Assembly (NCBI RefSeq): GCF_902859935.1 | Contig: NZ_CADIKI010000016.1 | Coordinates: forward strand, 1 to 64,000 | Direction: 5' to 3' | Origin: Paraburkholderia fynbosensis | GTDB taxonomy: Bacteria; Pseudomonadota; Gammaproteobacteria; Burkholderiales; Burkholderiaceae | Length of the DNA: 64,000 bases | Shown: positions 53,581 to 62,596 of the stretch, piece after piece | Layout: each line of letters opens with the position of its first letter | Position numbering within the stretch: the stretch's first letter is position 1 | The notes under the pieces: model-generated | The model's database searches: none | The model's input: only the letters and a program-made list of their open reading frames with translations | What the model was told of the DNA's origin: nothing | Program-made: the position numbers and the translations under genes

Positions 53581-55182
53581 TCACATCGACTTCCTGAACG
53601 GCGCACCCGAGTGCTCGCGCAGTTCGTTGAACACGATCTTCGGCCACGCCTTTTGCGCGACTTCGATTTCGGACACGTGCGAGGCCAGATACGTCGGCGC
53701 GTCCGACGCATCGAGCGCGATGCGCGCCGCGTACGAATCGGTGAAGCGGCGCAGTTCGGCGGCGTCGTCGCAGGTCACCCAGCGCGACAGGCGGTAACGC
53801 GCCGGCGCCATCCGCACGTCGACCTTGTACTCGGTCGACAGTCGATGCGACACCACCTCGAACTGCAGTTGCCCGACCGCGCCGAGAATCATCAGGCCGC
53901 CCACTTCCGGACGGAACACCTGAATCGCGCCCTCTTCGCCGAGCTGCTTGAGCGCTTCGCCGAGTTGCTTCGCACGCATCGGATCGACCACTTCGACGGT
54001 CTGGAAAATTTCCGGCGCGAAGAACGGCAGGCCGACGAACTGCAACTGCTCGCCTTCGGTCAGCGTATCGCCGAGACTCAGCGTGCCGTGATTCGGAATA
54101 CCGATGATGTCGCCCGGATACGCTTCGCTCACCGTTTCACGGCGCTGCGACAGGAACGTCACCACGTTGTTGGCGCGGAACGTCTTGTTCGAACGCGTGA
54201 CCTTCACGGCCATGCCACGCTCGAAACGCCCCGAGCACACGCGGATGAACGCCACGCGGTCGCGGTGCGCGAGGTCCATGTTCGCCTGCACCTTGAAGAC
54301 GACGCCGGTGAACTTCGGCTCGTCGGGCAGTACCGGACGCTGCACGGTCATGCGCATCGACGGCGGCGGCGCGAGATCGACCAGCGCGTCGAGAATTTCC
54401 TTCACGCCGAAGTTGTTGATCGCCGAGCCGAACAGCACCGGCGACTGCTGGCCGGCCAGGAACTGCTCGCGATCGAAGTCGGGCGTCGCGCCGGTGATCA
54501 GATCGATCTCTTCCTTGGCCTTCGTCCAGCTATGGCCGAAACGGCGCTCGCCTTCCTCGTCGCTCAAACCCTGCAGCGTTTCCACCGCGCCGCCCGCCGT
54601 ATCCTGGCCGGCACGGAATACGCGCACCTGATCGCGCTGGATGTCGTAGACGCCCTGGAATTCCTTGCCCATGCCGATCGGCCAGGTGAACGGCACTGCC
54701 GCCACGCCAAGATGCTGCTCGATTTCATCGAGCAGTTCCAGCGGCTCGCGCACCTCGCGGTCGAGCTTGTTGATGAAGGTGACGATCGGCGTCTTGCGGC
54801 TGCGGCAGACTTCGAGCAGCTTCAGCGTCTGTGCCTCGACACCGTTCGCGCCGTCGATCACCATCACCGCAGCATCGACCGCGGTCAGCACGCGGTAGGT
54901 ATCTTCGGAGAAGTCTTCGTGGCCCGGCGTGTCGAGCAGATTAATGACGGCGTCGCCATACTCGAACTGCATCACCGAGCTGGCGACCGAAATGCCGCGC
55001 TGCTTTTCGATCTCCATCCAGTCGGACGTCGCGTAGCGATTGCTCTTGCGGCCCTTCACGGTGCCGGCGATCTGAATCGCGCCCGAGAACAGCAGCAGTT
55101 TTTCGGTGAGCGTGGTTTTACCCGCGTCCGGGTGGGAAATAACCGCGAACGTGCGGCGGCGTTTGAGTTCGGAGACTGACAT
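53581..55182 (-). CDS. prfC: Peptide chain release factor 3
   Basis: 533 residues, close to the usual 529. It is a translational GTPase with G1 SHPDAGKTTL (about 16-25), G2 in QRGISVASSVMQFEY, G3 DTPGHEDF and G4 NKLDRE. RF3-specific domains follow, including PVLFGSAINNFGVKEILDAL and the C-terminal FEVVSHRLSTEYKVDVRMAP. It recycles RF1 and RF2 from the ribosome after termination. Single-gene transcript ended by a strong terminator. No recoding signal is seen. Confidence 0.97.
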   Translation of the reverse strand: MSVSELKRRRTFAVISHPDAGKTTLTEKLLLFSGAIQIAGTVKGRKSNRYATSDWMEIEKQRGISVASSVMQFEYGDAVINLLDTPGHEDFSEDTYRVLTAVDAAVMVIDGANGVEAQTLKLLEVCRSRKTPIVTFINKLDREVREPLELLDEIEQHLGVAAVPFTWPIGMGKEFQGVYDIQRDQVRVFRAGQDTAGGAVETLQGLSDEEGERRFGHSWTKAKEEIDLITGATPDFDREQFLAGQQSPVLFGSAINNFGVKEILDALVDLAPPPSMRMTVQRPVLPDEPKFTGVVFKVQANMDLAHRDRVAFIRVCSGRFERGMAVKVTRSNKTFRANNVVTFLSQRRETVSEAYPGDIIGIPNHGTLSLGDTLTEGEQLQFVGLPFFAPEIFQTVEVVDPMRAKQLGEALKQLGEEGAIQVFRPEVGGLMILGAVGQLQFEVVSHRLSTEYKVDVRMAPARYRLSRWVTCDDAAELRRFTDSYAARIALDASDAPTYLASHVSEIEVAQKAWPKIVFNELREHSGAPFRKSM

Positions 55183-55537
55183 CGGGTCTGGCGGTCACGG
55201 AAAGGGGGTTCGGGCGGTTCCCGGCCGCCTGTGGCGGCCGGTATGCCGCGCCTTGCGCGGCGGCGTCGGGCTGCGGGAGTTGGGCCGGAACCCGCATCGA
55301 CTGGCAAACTTCGCCGCGTCGGAAACAGGTCACGAACAGACGTTCGACAATACGGGAATCGCCAGCGCAGAACAGCGCAGGGAACGAATGATACACGCCC
55401 GGGCAGGCGCGAGGGGAAACGGGGTCGCCCGCGCCGGTTGGCGCGCGGCCATGCGGCGGGGTGCAGCGGCGACTGATCGGCACACGCCGATGGATCGCGC
55501 GCCTCATCTATCTGGCGCAACCGGGTCCGGCGGCTCG

Positions 55538-55560
55538 CAAAGGTGAGAGTTTTCGGGACT
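55538..55560. repeat. 23-bp repeat copy 1
   Basis: Begins CAAAGGTGAGAG and ends TTTTCGGGACT. It differs from the copy at 55888-55910 by one base (A versus C). The flanks are unrelated. Confidence 0.85.
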
Positions 55561-55887
55561 TGCTATAGCGAGCGTCGAGGCGCGTCGAAAGGTGATGCTC
55601 GACAAACGTGGTTCACGCACCTGCGAGGCGAACTTCACAAGAACGCAAAACGCAATGGGCCAGCACGAAACCTTCGACATAACGTTCGGGAGAAATCCTT
55701 CGCATAGCCTGGGAACGCCCGCCAGCAAAGGCTGGCGCGGACTTTGGAAGAATCCGGGGAAGCACGGGGAGGCGGTCGCGGCAGCTGGCGCCGCAAGGTG
55801 CGTCACGCGACAAAACCTGGCTCACCGAAGCAACGGGCCGTGAGGGATGTCCCGCTGAAAGCGCACTTCCCGTGCTCAGGTTGATGT

Positions 55888-55910
55888 CAAAGGTGAGCGT
55901 TTTCGGGACT
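55888..55910. repeat. 23-bp repeat copy 2
   Basis: Begins CAAAGGTGAGCG and ends TTTTCGGGACT. Same orientation as the copy at 55538-55560, exactly 350 bases away. Confidence 0.85.
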
Positions 55911-56018
55911 CGCGCAGCGGTGCGAATTTCGCCCCGCGCTGCATCACTTCAGACAACTCGCCACGTCATGCGCGAGCGCGTAACGCGCGGCGAGCAAGAC
56001 GTCGCGCAGTGGCGCGCG

Positions 56019-56315
56019 TCATAGATCGATCAGAAAGCGCTCGCGATTCTTGCCCGCGAGCCAGGCCGGCGAGCGACCGCGACCGCTCCAGGTCTCACCG
56101 GTTTTCGGGTTGCGATACTTGGCCACCGATGCCCCGGCCGATTTGCGCGCCGGCTTGGGCTGGCTGGTAAAGCCGAGCTCTTCGGCGGTCAGGTCGTATT
56201 CGGCAACCTTCTGCTTGATGTCGGCGATTGCCTGCGCAACTTCCTTTTCGCGGGCCGCTGCGACTTCCTTGTGGAGTTTTTCGAGCTGGGCAGTCAACTG
56301 TTTGTAAGAGGCCAT
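56019..56315 (-). CDS. H-NS family nucleoid-associated protein
   Basis: 98 residues from ATG 56315 (MASYKQLTAQLEKLHKEVA) with GGGGGAG upstream. The N-terminal coiled coil mediates oligomerisation. The C-terminal DNA-binding domain has the Burkholderiales-type motif GETWSGRGRSPAWLAG, equivalent to the AT-hook-like loop (TWTGQGRTP) of enterobacterial H-NS. It would silence AT-rich DNA. Single-gene unit. An upstream extension of the frame to 56471 is not protein-like. Confidence 0.95.
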   Translation of the reverse strand: MASYKQLTAQLEKLHKEVAAAREKEVAQAIADIKQKVAEYDLTAEELGFTSQPKPARKSAGASVAKYRNPKTGETWSGRGRSPAWLAGKNRERFLIDL

Positions 56316-56471
56316 GGCGGTGCTCCCCCATCTGTTTGAATGAATTGCTGTGCGGACTCCCCGAAGAAAGTCCTCGGGGGGCACACTATCAGACGAATAA
56401 AGTGCCGGATAGAGTGGCCCGCAGCCGCGCGCCGTTCTATGTGAGCGACTCAGTGGCGGGCGCCTCCGCAC

Positions 56472-57671
56472 TCAGTCGTCAATGGCATCGTACACGCGGC
56501 GTTCGAAGTCGAGCGCCATCGGGAAGGGTTCGATGGCGCGGCGCTGGATCAGCATGAGCCCGATCAGATTTTCGACCGGATCGGCGAACCAGCTCGTGCC
56601 GAACGCGCCCGGCCAGCCGAACGAACCCATCGAGCGATAGCCGAGCGGCAGTTGCTGCGCCGGGTCGTCGACGACGGACACGCCGAGGCCGAAGCCCTGC
56701 CCCGCCCACAACACATGCCCGAAAGCCGGCAGACGACGCTGGTCGCGGGTCAGAAAGTTGGAGCGCATCAGATCGACCGAGCGATGCGACAGCAGGCGCG
56801 TCGAACCGACGCGCCCGCGTGCGAGCAGCAGCTGCGCGAATTGCAGATAGTCCTGCGCCGTCGACACCAGGCCGCCCCCGCCGCTCTGGAAGCGCTCGGG
56901 GTTCGCCCAGCGGCTCGTCGACGGATGATCCTCGACCACGCGCCGCCGCGTACCCGCCTCGACCCCATAGGCGGCGGCCAGCCGCGCTAGTTGCGCGTCG
57001 CGCACCCAGAAAGCGGTATCGCGCATGCCGAGCGGTTCGAAAATGCGGGTGCGAAAAAACTCGCCGAGCGGCATGCCGCTCACGCGTTCGATCAGCACGC
57101 CGAGCACGTCGGTCGCGATGCCGTAGTGCCAGCGCGAGCCCGGCTGGAACATCAGCGGCAATGCGGCGATGCGGGCGAGCCAGGCACCGCTGTCCGCATG
57201 AGCCTCCAAACCGTTGAAAGCGGCCGCGTACGCTTCGGCCAACGGCCCGGTCGCGGTGAAGTGGTACGCGAAGCCCGCGCGATGCGTCAGCAGATCGAGC
57301 ACGGTGAGCGGCGCTCTGACGGGGTCGGTTTCGTCGAGCGGCCCGGCGGGATCGCGCAGCACGCGCGGCGCGGCCAGTTCGGGTAGCCACAGCGAAATCG
57401 GCGTGTCGAGTGCGAGCCGGTCTTCTTCGATCAGCATCAGAATGGCCGCGCTCGTCACCGGCTTGGTCATCGAGGCGATGCGAAACAGCGTGTCGCGTTC
57501 CATCGGCAGCTGCGCGGCTTCGTCCCGCCAGCCGAGCGGCTCGAAATAACCGATCTCGCCGCGCCGCCACACCATCGACACCACGCCGGCCACGTCGCCG
57601 CGTTCCACATAGCCTCGCAGCGCGTTGGTCAGGGCGGTCAGACGGGTCGCGGAAAGTCCTGCTGGTTGCAT
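56472..57671 (-). CDS. Beta-lactamase-fold serine hydrolase
   Basis: 399 residues from ATG 57671 (MQPAGLSATRLTALTNALRGY). The SxxK nucleophile motif is in FRIASMTKPVTSAAILML. The second motif reads WHYGIATDVLGVLIERVSG, with Tyr but without the YxN Asn of class C beta-lactamases. That pattern is common in EstB-like esterases and related hydrolases. No signal peptide is visible, so it may act in the cytoplasm. True antibiotic resistance is unlikely; substrate unknown. Confidence 0.85.
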   Translation of the reverse strand: MQPAGLSATRLTALTNALRGYVERGDVAGVVSMVWRRGEIGYFEPLGWRDEAAQLPMERDTLFRIASMTKPVTSAAILMLIEEDRLALDTPISLWLPELAAPRVLRDPAGPLDETDPVRAPLTVLDLLTHRAGFAYHFTATGPLAEAYAAAFNGLEAHADSGAWLARIAALPLMFQPGSRWHYGIATDVLGVLIERVSGMPLGEFFRTRIFEPLGMRDTAFWVRDAQLARLAAAYGVEAGTRRRVVEDHPSTSRWANPERFQSGGGGLVSTAQDYLQFAQLLLARGRVGSTRLLSHRSVDLMRSNFLTRDQRRLPAFGHVLWAGQGFGLGVSVVDDPAQQLPLGYRSMGSFGWPGAFGTSWFADPVENLIGLMLIQRRAIEPFPMALDFERRVYDAIDD

Positions 57672-57780
57672 GCTGGTCCTGGACGAATGGCGCGAAGTGT
57701 CGAGCCTTGGCGTTCCCTTGTCCCCGCAGAAAACGTTACGGGCTTCCATGGGAGACGACGGCTATTCACTGTCGCCGGTA

Positions 57781-57984
57781 TTAGGCTTTTTGCCGACCTT
57801 CCAATGCCGAGAGCGCATCATTGAGCCGTTTGATTCGGCTGGCTTGCGCCGGCACGCGGACCGCGTCCGAAACAGAGTCGATCCGGTTGCGCCAATAGGA
57901 CAGCGGGATACGATCTTCAGCGGAAATATGCGAAATAACGTGTTCCAGATGTTCGATATCTTTTTCGAGCTGGTGATGGTTCAT
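57781..57984 (-). CDS. Small hypothetical protein
   Basis: 67 residues from ATG 57984 with GGGGAAGCA before it. The sequence is charged and helical (HHQLEKDIEHLEHVISHISAE, then PLSYWRNRIDSVSDAVRVPAQ), with a basic C terminus. No recognised domain. A clear ribosome binding site and boundaries support it. It is on the same strand as, and 110 bases before, the serine hydrolase gene. Confidence 0.7.
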   Translation of the reverse strand: MNHHQLEKDIEHLEHVISHISAEDRIPLSYWRNRIDSVSDAVRVPAQASRIKRLNDALSALEGRQKA

Positions 57985-58515
57985 TGCTTCCCCGTTTTCT
58001 ATTGAATTAGTGTTAAAGCATGAATGAAGCAGATAACGTGCCGCCGTTAGCCAGACGAGCATTGTCGTGATACGGAAAATCCTTCCCGACTGTCTGCCAC
58101 GTCAGAAAAGATTCGGAAAAATATGCGTCTTGGTTAAATCGCGAACCATAGGAAAAGAATACCGCTGGCAAAACTAATGTTCCGTTAGGTTCCGCACTGA
58201 CCCTTTCCAATAACCCTCGATCGGACATTAATTCATATTGCGCACGACACTGAAGGAAAGAATTGCCGGACGGGCATATATAACGCCGCTAAAACCTGAT
58301 ACGCATAATAACCGCTAATCGGATTCATATTAAACACCGGTGTTTATGACGGCCATGTGCATTTCGCGATGAGCGTGGCGCAAAAGAGGTGCATGCCTCG
58401 GGGGCGGGTTTGAAGCACACGGTGCGCGCGCTCGTTGCGCAACTACGGGCCGAAGTCGGGGAAAGTCCGTCGGGTCAAACTCGCCAGCCGCGCGCCGGCG
58501 TCGGGCGAATGTGCG
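57985..58515. other. Gene-poor, AT-rich interval
   Basis: 531 bases, AT-richer around 58020-58360 than elsewhere. A 71-codon minus-strand frame (58013-58228) ends in a serine-rich tail but has no ribosome binding site or domain, and I do not call it. The interval should hold the promoter of the 67-residue gene. Confidence 0.4.
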
Positions 58516-58776
58516 TTACTTGGCGCGGCAGGCGTAGATCAGATTGAGCGTGCCGCTCTCGGTGGACTGGCGGACCACGTCGAACGCGCCGCCGCAACTC
58601 GCAGTGGCTTGCTGCGAGCACAAATCGGAGCCGGCCGGGCATTGCACCAGCGTGGTGGCGCGGCCGTCCGGCAAGAACAACGGCGCACTGCTGCTGCACC
58701 CGCTTAGCACGGCCATACCGCCAGCCGCTAGCGTGGCGCAGGCCCGGCGCGCGAAGGAGGAGAAATTGTGTTTCAT
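58516..58776 (-). CDS. Small lipoprotein
   Basis: 86 residues. A signal ending in the lipobox GMAVLSGC (Cys near residue 27) indicates an acylated envelope protein. The mature part contains four further Cys (VQCPAGSDLCSQQATASCGG and IYAC) that may form disulfides. No family function is known. It stands alone. Confidence 0.8.
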   Translation of the reverse strand: MKHNFSSFARRACATLAAGGMAVLSGCSSSAPLFLPDGRATTLVQCPAGSDLCSQQATASCGGAFDVVRQSTESGTLNLIYACRAK

Positions 58777-58862
58777 TTGAAACCCCGGTCACGTCTTGTT
58801 TTTCGATCCCGCGATTGTGCCACGCGGCAATTGCCCTGCGTCACCCGCCGGCACGGGACTTT

Positions 58863-60353
58863 TCAAACTTCGATGCCGTATGCCGCGATCTTTTTATAGA
58901 GCGTCGCGCGGCCCATTCCGATCTGGTTCGCGGTGTCGATCACGCGGCCGCCGTTGGCGCGCAAAGCGTCGCTCAGGAAGTGCTTTTCGAATGCGGCCAT
59001 CGCGTCGCTCCAGGAGGCCGGAGCTGGCGCGCCGGCTTCGCCACCCGGCGCTTGTGGCTGCGTCGGCGCGTGCGCGCGGGAGACCGCATCGGGCTCGTTG
59101 GAACGCTGCCCCCCGAGCTGGGCCGAGCCCATGAACGGCGTCAGTGTCCGTGCGTCGATCCGCTCGCTGTCGGATAGCATCACGGCCCGCTCCAGCGTAT
59201 TGCGCAACTCGCGCACGTTGCCTGGCCAGCCATACGAACACAGCAAGCGCAACGCATCGTCCTGCAATTCGAAGTGGCTGCCGACGCGTGTCTGCGTCGA
59301 AAGGTCCTCGAGCATCGCGTAAGCCAGCGCTTCGATGTCGGACGCCCGCTCGCGCAAGGGCGGCGCATGGATCGTCAGCACGTTCAGCCGATAGAACAGG
59401 TCCGCGCGAAAGCGTCCCGCCGCGACCAGCGCGGGCAAATCGGCCGAGGTGGCCGCGATGATCCGCACGTCGGCGCGCACGATCCGGTTCGAGCCGAGCG
59501 GCTCGAATTCCTTGTCCTGCAGCACCCGCAGCAGCTTGCCCTGCAGCGGCAACGGCATATCGCCGATTTCGTCGAGGAACAGCGTGCCGCCGTTTGCGAG
59601 CTCGAATTTGCCGACACGCCCCTTGCGGTCCACACCGGTGTACGCGCCGGGCGCGGCGCCGAAAAACTCGACTTCGAGCAGAGTGTCGGGGATCGCCGCG
59701 ACGTTGACCGTCACGAGCGGCTGATTCGCGCGCGCCGAGCCGCCGTGAATGGCATGCGCGAGCAGTTCCTTGCCGGTGCCGGTTTCTCCGAGCAGCAGCA
59801 CCGGCGATTCGAGCTGCGCGGCACGGCGCGCCTGGCGCTTCACTTCGAGACACGCCGCGCTCGTGCCGACGAAACTGCCGAACGTATAGCGCGCACGACG
59901 CGCCTGCGCGAGCGATTGGCGCGTCGCGATCAGTTCTTCCTGGACGCGCGAGTAGTGGGAAAAGAGCGGCGTGAGCGCCTTCAGCTCGTCGAAGAGCGCG
60001 AAGCCGACTGCACCGACCGTCGCGCCGGCGTCGTCCTTGAGCGGCAAGCGCGTCACCACCAGCGGTTCACGGTCCGTCTCCATGATGTCGAGCAGGATCG
60101 GCTTGCCCGTATGGACGACCTCGCGCATCAGGCTGTTGGGGATCACCGCTTCGCAATCGCGGCCGATCGCCTGCTGCGGGTCCGAGAAACCGAAGCGCGC
60201 CGCGTAACGCTTGTTGATCCAGACGACGCGCGCGTCGGCGTCGACGATGAACGTGCCTTCGCTGAAATTTTCGAACGTGCGAAAGAGCGACTCCATCGCC
60301 CGGCGCAGGACGTCGCCGTAGGTCGCAGGCAGGCCCGCCCAGTCATTCATCAT
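58863..60353 (-). CDS. PAS-domain sigma-54-dependent activator, possibly HbcR-like
   Basis: 496 residues. An N-terminal PAS domain (about 25-130; GTFIVDADARVVWINKRYAARFGF) is followed by a coiled linker and the AAA+ domain: Walker A LLGETGTGKELLA, Walker B GGTLFLDEIGDM and the arginine-finger region. The sigma-54 contact loop reads GAYTGV instead of GAFTGA. A Fis-type helix-turn-helix ends the protein (NQIGMGRATLYKKIAAYG). It diverges from the GntP permease, as does HbcR from the 3-hydroxybutyrate permease in Pseudomonas, so control of a short-chain hydroxy acid transporter is likely. Confidence 0.9.
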   Translation of the reverse strand: MMNDWAGLPATYGDVLRRAMESLFRTFENFSEGTFIVDADARVVWINKRYAARFGFSDPQQAIGRDCEAVIPNSLMREVVHTGKPILLDIMETDREPLVVTRLPLKDDAGATVGAVGFALFDELKALTPLFSHYSRVQEELIATRQSLAQARRARYTFGSFVGTSAACLEVKRQARRAAQLESPVLLLGETGTGKELLAHAIHGGSARANQPLVTVNVAAIPDTLLEVEFFGAAPGAYTGVDRKGRVGKFELANGGTLFLDEIGDMPLPLQGKLLRVLQDKEFEPLGSNRIVRADVRIIAATSADLPALVAAGRFRADLFYRLNVLTIHAPPLRERASDIEALAYAMLEDLSTQTRVGSHFELQDDALRLLCSYGWPGNVRELRNTLERAVMLSDSERIDARTLTPFMGSAQLGGQRSNEPDAVSRAHAPTQPQAPGGEAGAPAPASWSDAMAAFEKHFLSDALRANGGRVIDTANQIGMGRATLYKKIAAYGIEV

Positions 60354-60390
60354 GTTGTCGCTGTCTCCGCCTATCGTTTTAATCGTCGCT

Positions 60391-60428
60391 GTCTCGATTT
60401 AGAGACAATCTTATCTCATTGGAGAGAT
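60391..60428. promoter_or_regulatory. Two activator (UAS) sites of the sigma-54 regulator
   Basis: GTCTC-N6-GAGAC (60391-60406) and ATCTC-N6-GAGAT (60413-60428) are two dyads of the same design with centres 22 bases apart, two helical turns. They lie about 190 bases upstream of the -24/-12 promoter, the usual range for enhancer-like sites, and near the regulator's own start, which suits autoregulation. Confidence 0.8.
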
Positions 60429-60581
60429 CCTCAGTAAGCCCGACGTATAAGGGTTTAACCTCAGTTCAGCTGATCTTCAGTTGATTTACGTCCCGTTTTG
60501 TAGACGTTTGGGTACAATCGGCGCGACCATGCTTCCCGCATCGGCCTGCCAAAACCGACGCATTGGCCGGGGCCGTAGGTG

Positions 60582-60596
60582 TGGCACGGAACCTGC
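60582..60596 (+). promoter_or_regulatory. Sigma-54 (-24/-12) promoter of the GntP permease gene
   Basis: TGGCACG, then 4 bases, then CTGC matches the consensus TGGCACG-N4-TTGC with one mismatch. The invariant GG and GC are 12 bases apart. It lies 72 bases upstream of the permease start. Confidence 0.85.
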
Positions 60597-60667
60597 ATTT
60601 TGCGGGCGCCGTGCCGACGCACCGTCAGGATGGCTTATAGGTAGAACAACCAAGCTTTGGAGACTCA

Positions 60668-62068
60668 ATGTCCTTTGTCATCGTCCTCGCCGCGCTGGCG
60701 TTTCTGATGTTTGCCGCGTACCGCGGCTACAGCGTCATTCTGTTCGCGCCAATCGCTGCACTCGCCGCCGTTCTGGCGACCGAGCCCGCCGCCGTCGCGC
60801 CGGTTTTCACCGGCATCTTCATGGACAAGATGGTCGGCTTCGTGAAGCTGTACTTTCCGGTGTTCCTGCTCGGCGCCGTGTTCGGCAAGGTCATCGAACT
60901 GTCCGGCTTCTCGGAGTCGATCGTCGCGGCTGCCATCCGTTATATCGGCCGCTCGCGCGCCAATGCGGTGATCGTCGCGGTGTGCGCGCTGCTCACGTAC
61001 GGCGGCGTCTCGCTGTTCGTGGTGGTGTTCGCCGTCTATCCGTTCGCCGCAGAACTGTATCGCCAGAGCAATATTCCGAAGCGTCTGATGCCCGGCGCCA
61101 TCGCACTCGGCGCGTTCTCGTTCACGATGGATTCGCTGCCGGGCACGCCGCAGATCCAGAACATCATCCCGACCACCTTCTTCAAGACCACGTCGTGGGC
61201 CGCGCCCACGCTCGGCGTGATCGGCTCGCTGTTCATCATCGTGGTCGGCCTCACGTATCTGGAATGGCGCCGCCGCGCCGCGATGGCGACCGGCGAAGGT
61301 TACGGCACGGAACTCGTCAACGAACCGGAGCGGGTCGAATCGAAGCAACTGCCGCATCCGTTGCTGGCGGTCGCGCCGCTGGTGCTGGTGGGCGTGGCGA
61401 ACTTCCTGCTGACCCGCTGGATTCCGGCTTGGTACGGCCCGACCTTCACGATCACGCCGGATATCCTGCCGGGCCTGCATGCGCCGGTCGAAACCACGGT
61501 CAAGAGCCTGGTCGGCATCTGGGCGGTGCAGGGCGCGCTGCTGCTGGGCATCGTGATGGTCGTGGCGACGGCGTTCGGCCGCGTCAGCTCGCGCTTCGCG
61601 GTCGGCACCAAGGCCGCGGTGGCGGGCGCGTTGCTGGCGTCGTTGAACACCGCGTCGGAATACGGCTTCGGCGGCGTGATCGCAGCGTTGCCCGGCTTTA
61701 TCGTCGTGAGCGACGCCTTGAAGAGCATCCCCAATCCGCTCGTCAACGCCGCGGTTTCGGTGAGCACGCTCGCGGGTATCACGGGCTCGGCGTCGGGCGG
61801 CATGAGCATCGCGCTCGCGGCCATGTCCGACGTGTTCATCAAGGGCGCCGAAGCCGCGCATATTCCGCTGGAAGTGCTGCACCGCGTGGTCGCGATGGCG
61901 AGCGGCGGCATGGATACGCTGCCGCACAACGGCGCGGTAATCACGCTGCTGGCGGTCACGGGATTGACGCACCGCCAGTCGTATCGCGACATCTTCGCGG
62001 TCACGGTGATCAAGACGCTGGCCGTGTTCTTCGTGATCGCGGTTTATTACGCGACTGGGCGGGTTTGA
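60668..62068 (+). CDS. GntP-family permease
   Basis: 466 residues with GGAGACTCA before the ATG. About 12 membrane segments are visible, starting FVIVLAALAFLMFAAYRGYSVILFAP. Conserved features of the gluconate/hydroxybutyrate symporter family include FPVFLLGAVFGKVIEL, LLTYGGVSLFVVVFAVYPFA and GMDTLPHNGAVITLLAVTGL. It imports a small organic acid with protons. Its control by a PAS-sigma-54 activator and similarity of arrangement to the Pseudomonas bdhA-hbcR region favour 3-hydroxybutyrate, but gluconate-type substrates are possible. Confidence 0.88.
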   Translation: MSFVIVLAALAFLMFAAYRGYSVILFAPIAALAAVLATEPAAVAPVFTGIFMDKMVGFVKLYFPVFLLGAVFGKVIELSGFSESIVAAAIRYIGRSRANAVIVAVCALLTYGGVSLFVVVFAVYPFAAELYRQSNIPKRLMPGAIALGAFSFTMDSLPGTPQIQNIIPTTFFKTTSWAAPTLGVIGSLFIIVVGLTYLEWRRRAAMATGEGYGTELVNEPERVESKQLPHPLLAVAPLVLVGVANFLLTRWIPAWYGPTFTITPDILPGLHAPVETTVKSLVGIWAVQGALLLGIVMVVATAFGRVSSRFAVGTKAAVAGALLASLNTASEYGFGGVIAALPGFIVVSDALKSIPNPLVNAAVSVSTLAGITGSASGGMSIALAAMSDVFIKGAEAAHIPLEVLHRVVAMASGGMDTLPHNGAVITLLAVTGLTHRQSYRDIFAVTVIKTLAVFFVIAVYYATGRV

Positions 62069-62194
62069 TGTGATGCGCGGCGCGGCGGCTGCCCGAGCCC
62101 CTGCGCTCAGCCACCCACGCGACGCGCCACGGGGACTTTTGGTCGGTTAGCGTAGCGTTTCGACAATCAACGACACGCTACACCGCCCCTTCCC

Positions 62195-62596
62195 ATGACC
62201 TCGAGCCCCACCTTCTGGATGATCCCGCAGGCCCCGACGCCCGTCGGGCCTTTCTCCCACGCCACCGAAGCCGACGGCTGGGTGTTCGTCACCGGCCAGA
62301 TGCCGACCTCGCCCACCGACGACGATGCGCCCTTGCCGGACGGCGTCGTCGCGCAAACGCGCCGCGTGATGGACAACCTCGTGCTGGTGCTGCAAGGCCT
62401 CGACCTCGGCTTGCAGCACGTGGTCGCCGCGCGCATTTTTCTGACCGAATTCAAACGCGACTACGCGTCGATGAACGCGATCTACCGCGCCTACTTTCCC
62501 GCCGACGCGCTGCCCGCCCGGACCTGCATCGGCGTCACCGCGCTCGCGCGCGATGCGCTGGTCGAGATCGACTTCGTCGTGAAACGGCCGGGCTGA
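62195..62596 (+). CDS. RidA family protein
   Basis: 133 residues, close to the usual 120-135. The chorismate-mutase-like fold shows APTPVGPFSHATEADGWVFVTGQ, the loop QTRRVMDNLVLVLQGLDL, and the C-terminal LPARTCIGVTALARDALVEIDF in which the Arg binds the imine or enamine carboxylate. RidA proteins deaminate reactive imines. The Cys after ART is a noted variant position. It lies 126 bases after the GntP gene and may be co-transcribed. Confidence 0.86.
   Translation: MTSSPTFWMIPQAPTPVGPFSHATEADGWVFVTGQMPTSPTDDDAPLPDGVVAQTRRVMDNLVLVLQGLDLGLQHVVAARIFLTEFKRDYASMNAIYRAYFPADALPARTCIGVTALARDALVEIDFVVKRPG

Larger units (their letters stand above)
55183..56018. other. 836-bp gene-free interval with a paired repeat
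   Basis: Between prfC and the H-NS gene there is no frame with a convincing protein. Open frames at 55592-55843 (plus) and 55613-55825 (minus) overlap each other and have no domain. The notable content is two near-identical 23-mers, listed separately, about 350 bases apart. Confidence 0.6.

Noticed and set aside
53485..55179. Open frame of 564 codons on the plus strand
   Set aside because: Antisense shadow of prfC, which has unmistakable GTPase motifs on the other strand.
55592..55843. Overlapping frames between the paired 23-mers
   Set aside because: Opposing frames of similar length without signals or domains; neither resembles a gene.
58013..58228. 71-codon minus-strand frame in the AT-rich interval
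   Set aside because: No ribosome binding site and no recognisable protein features; could be chance in AT-rich DNA.
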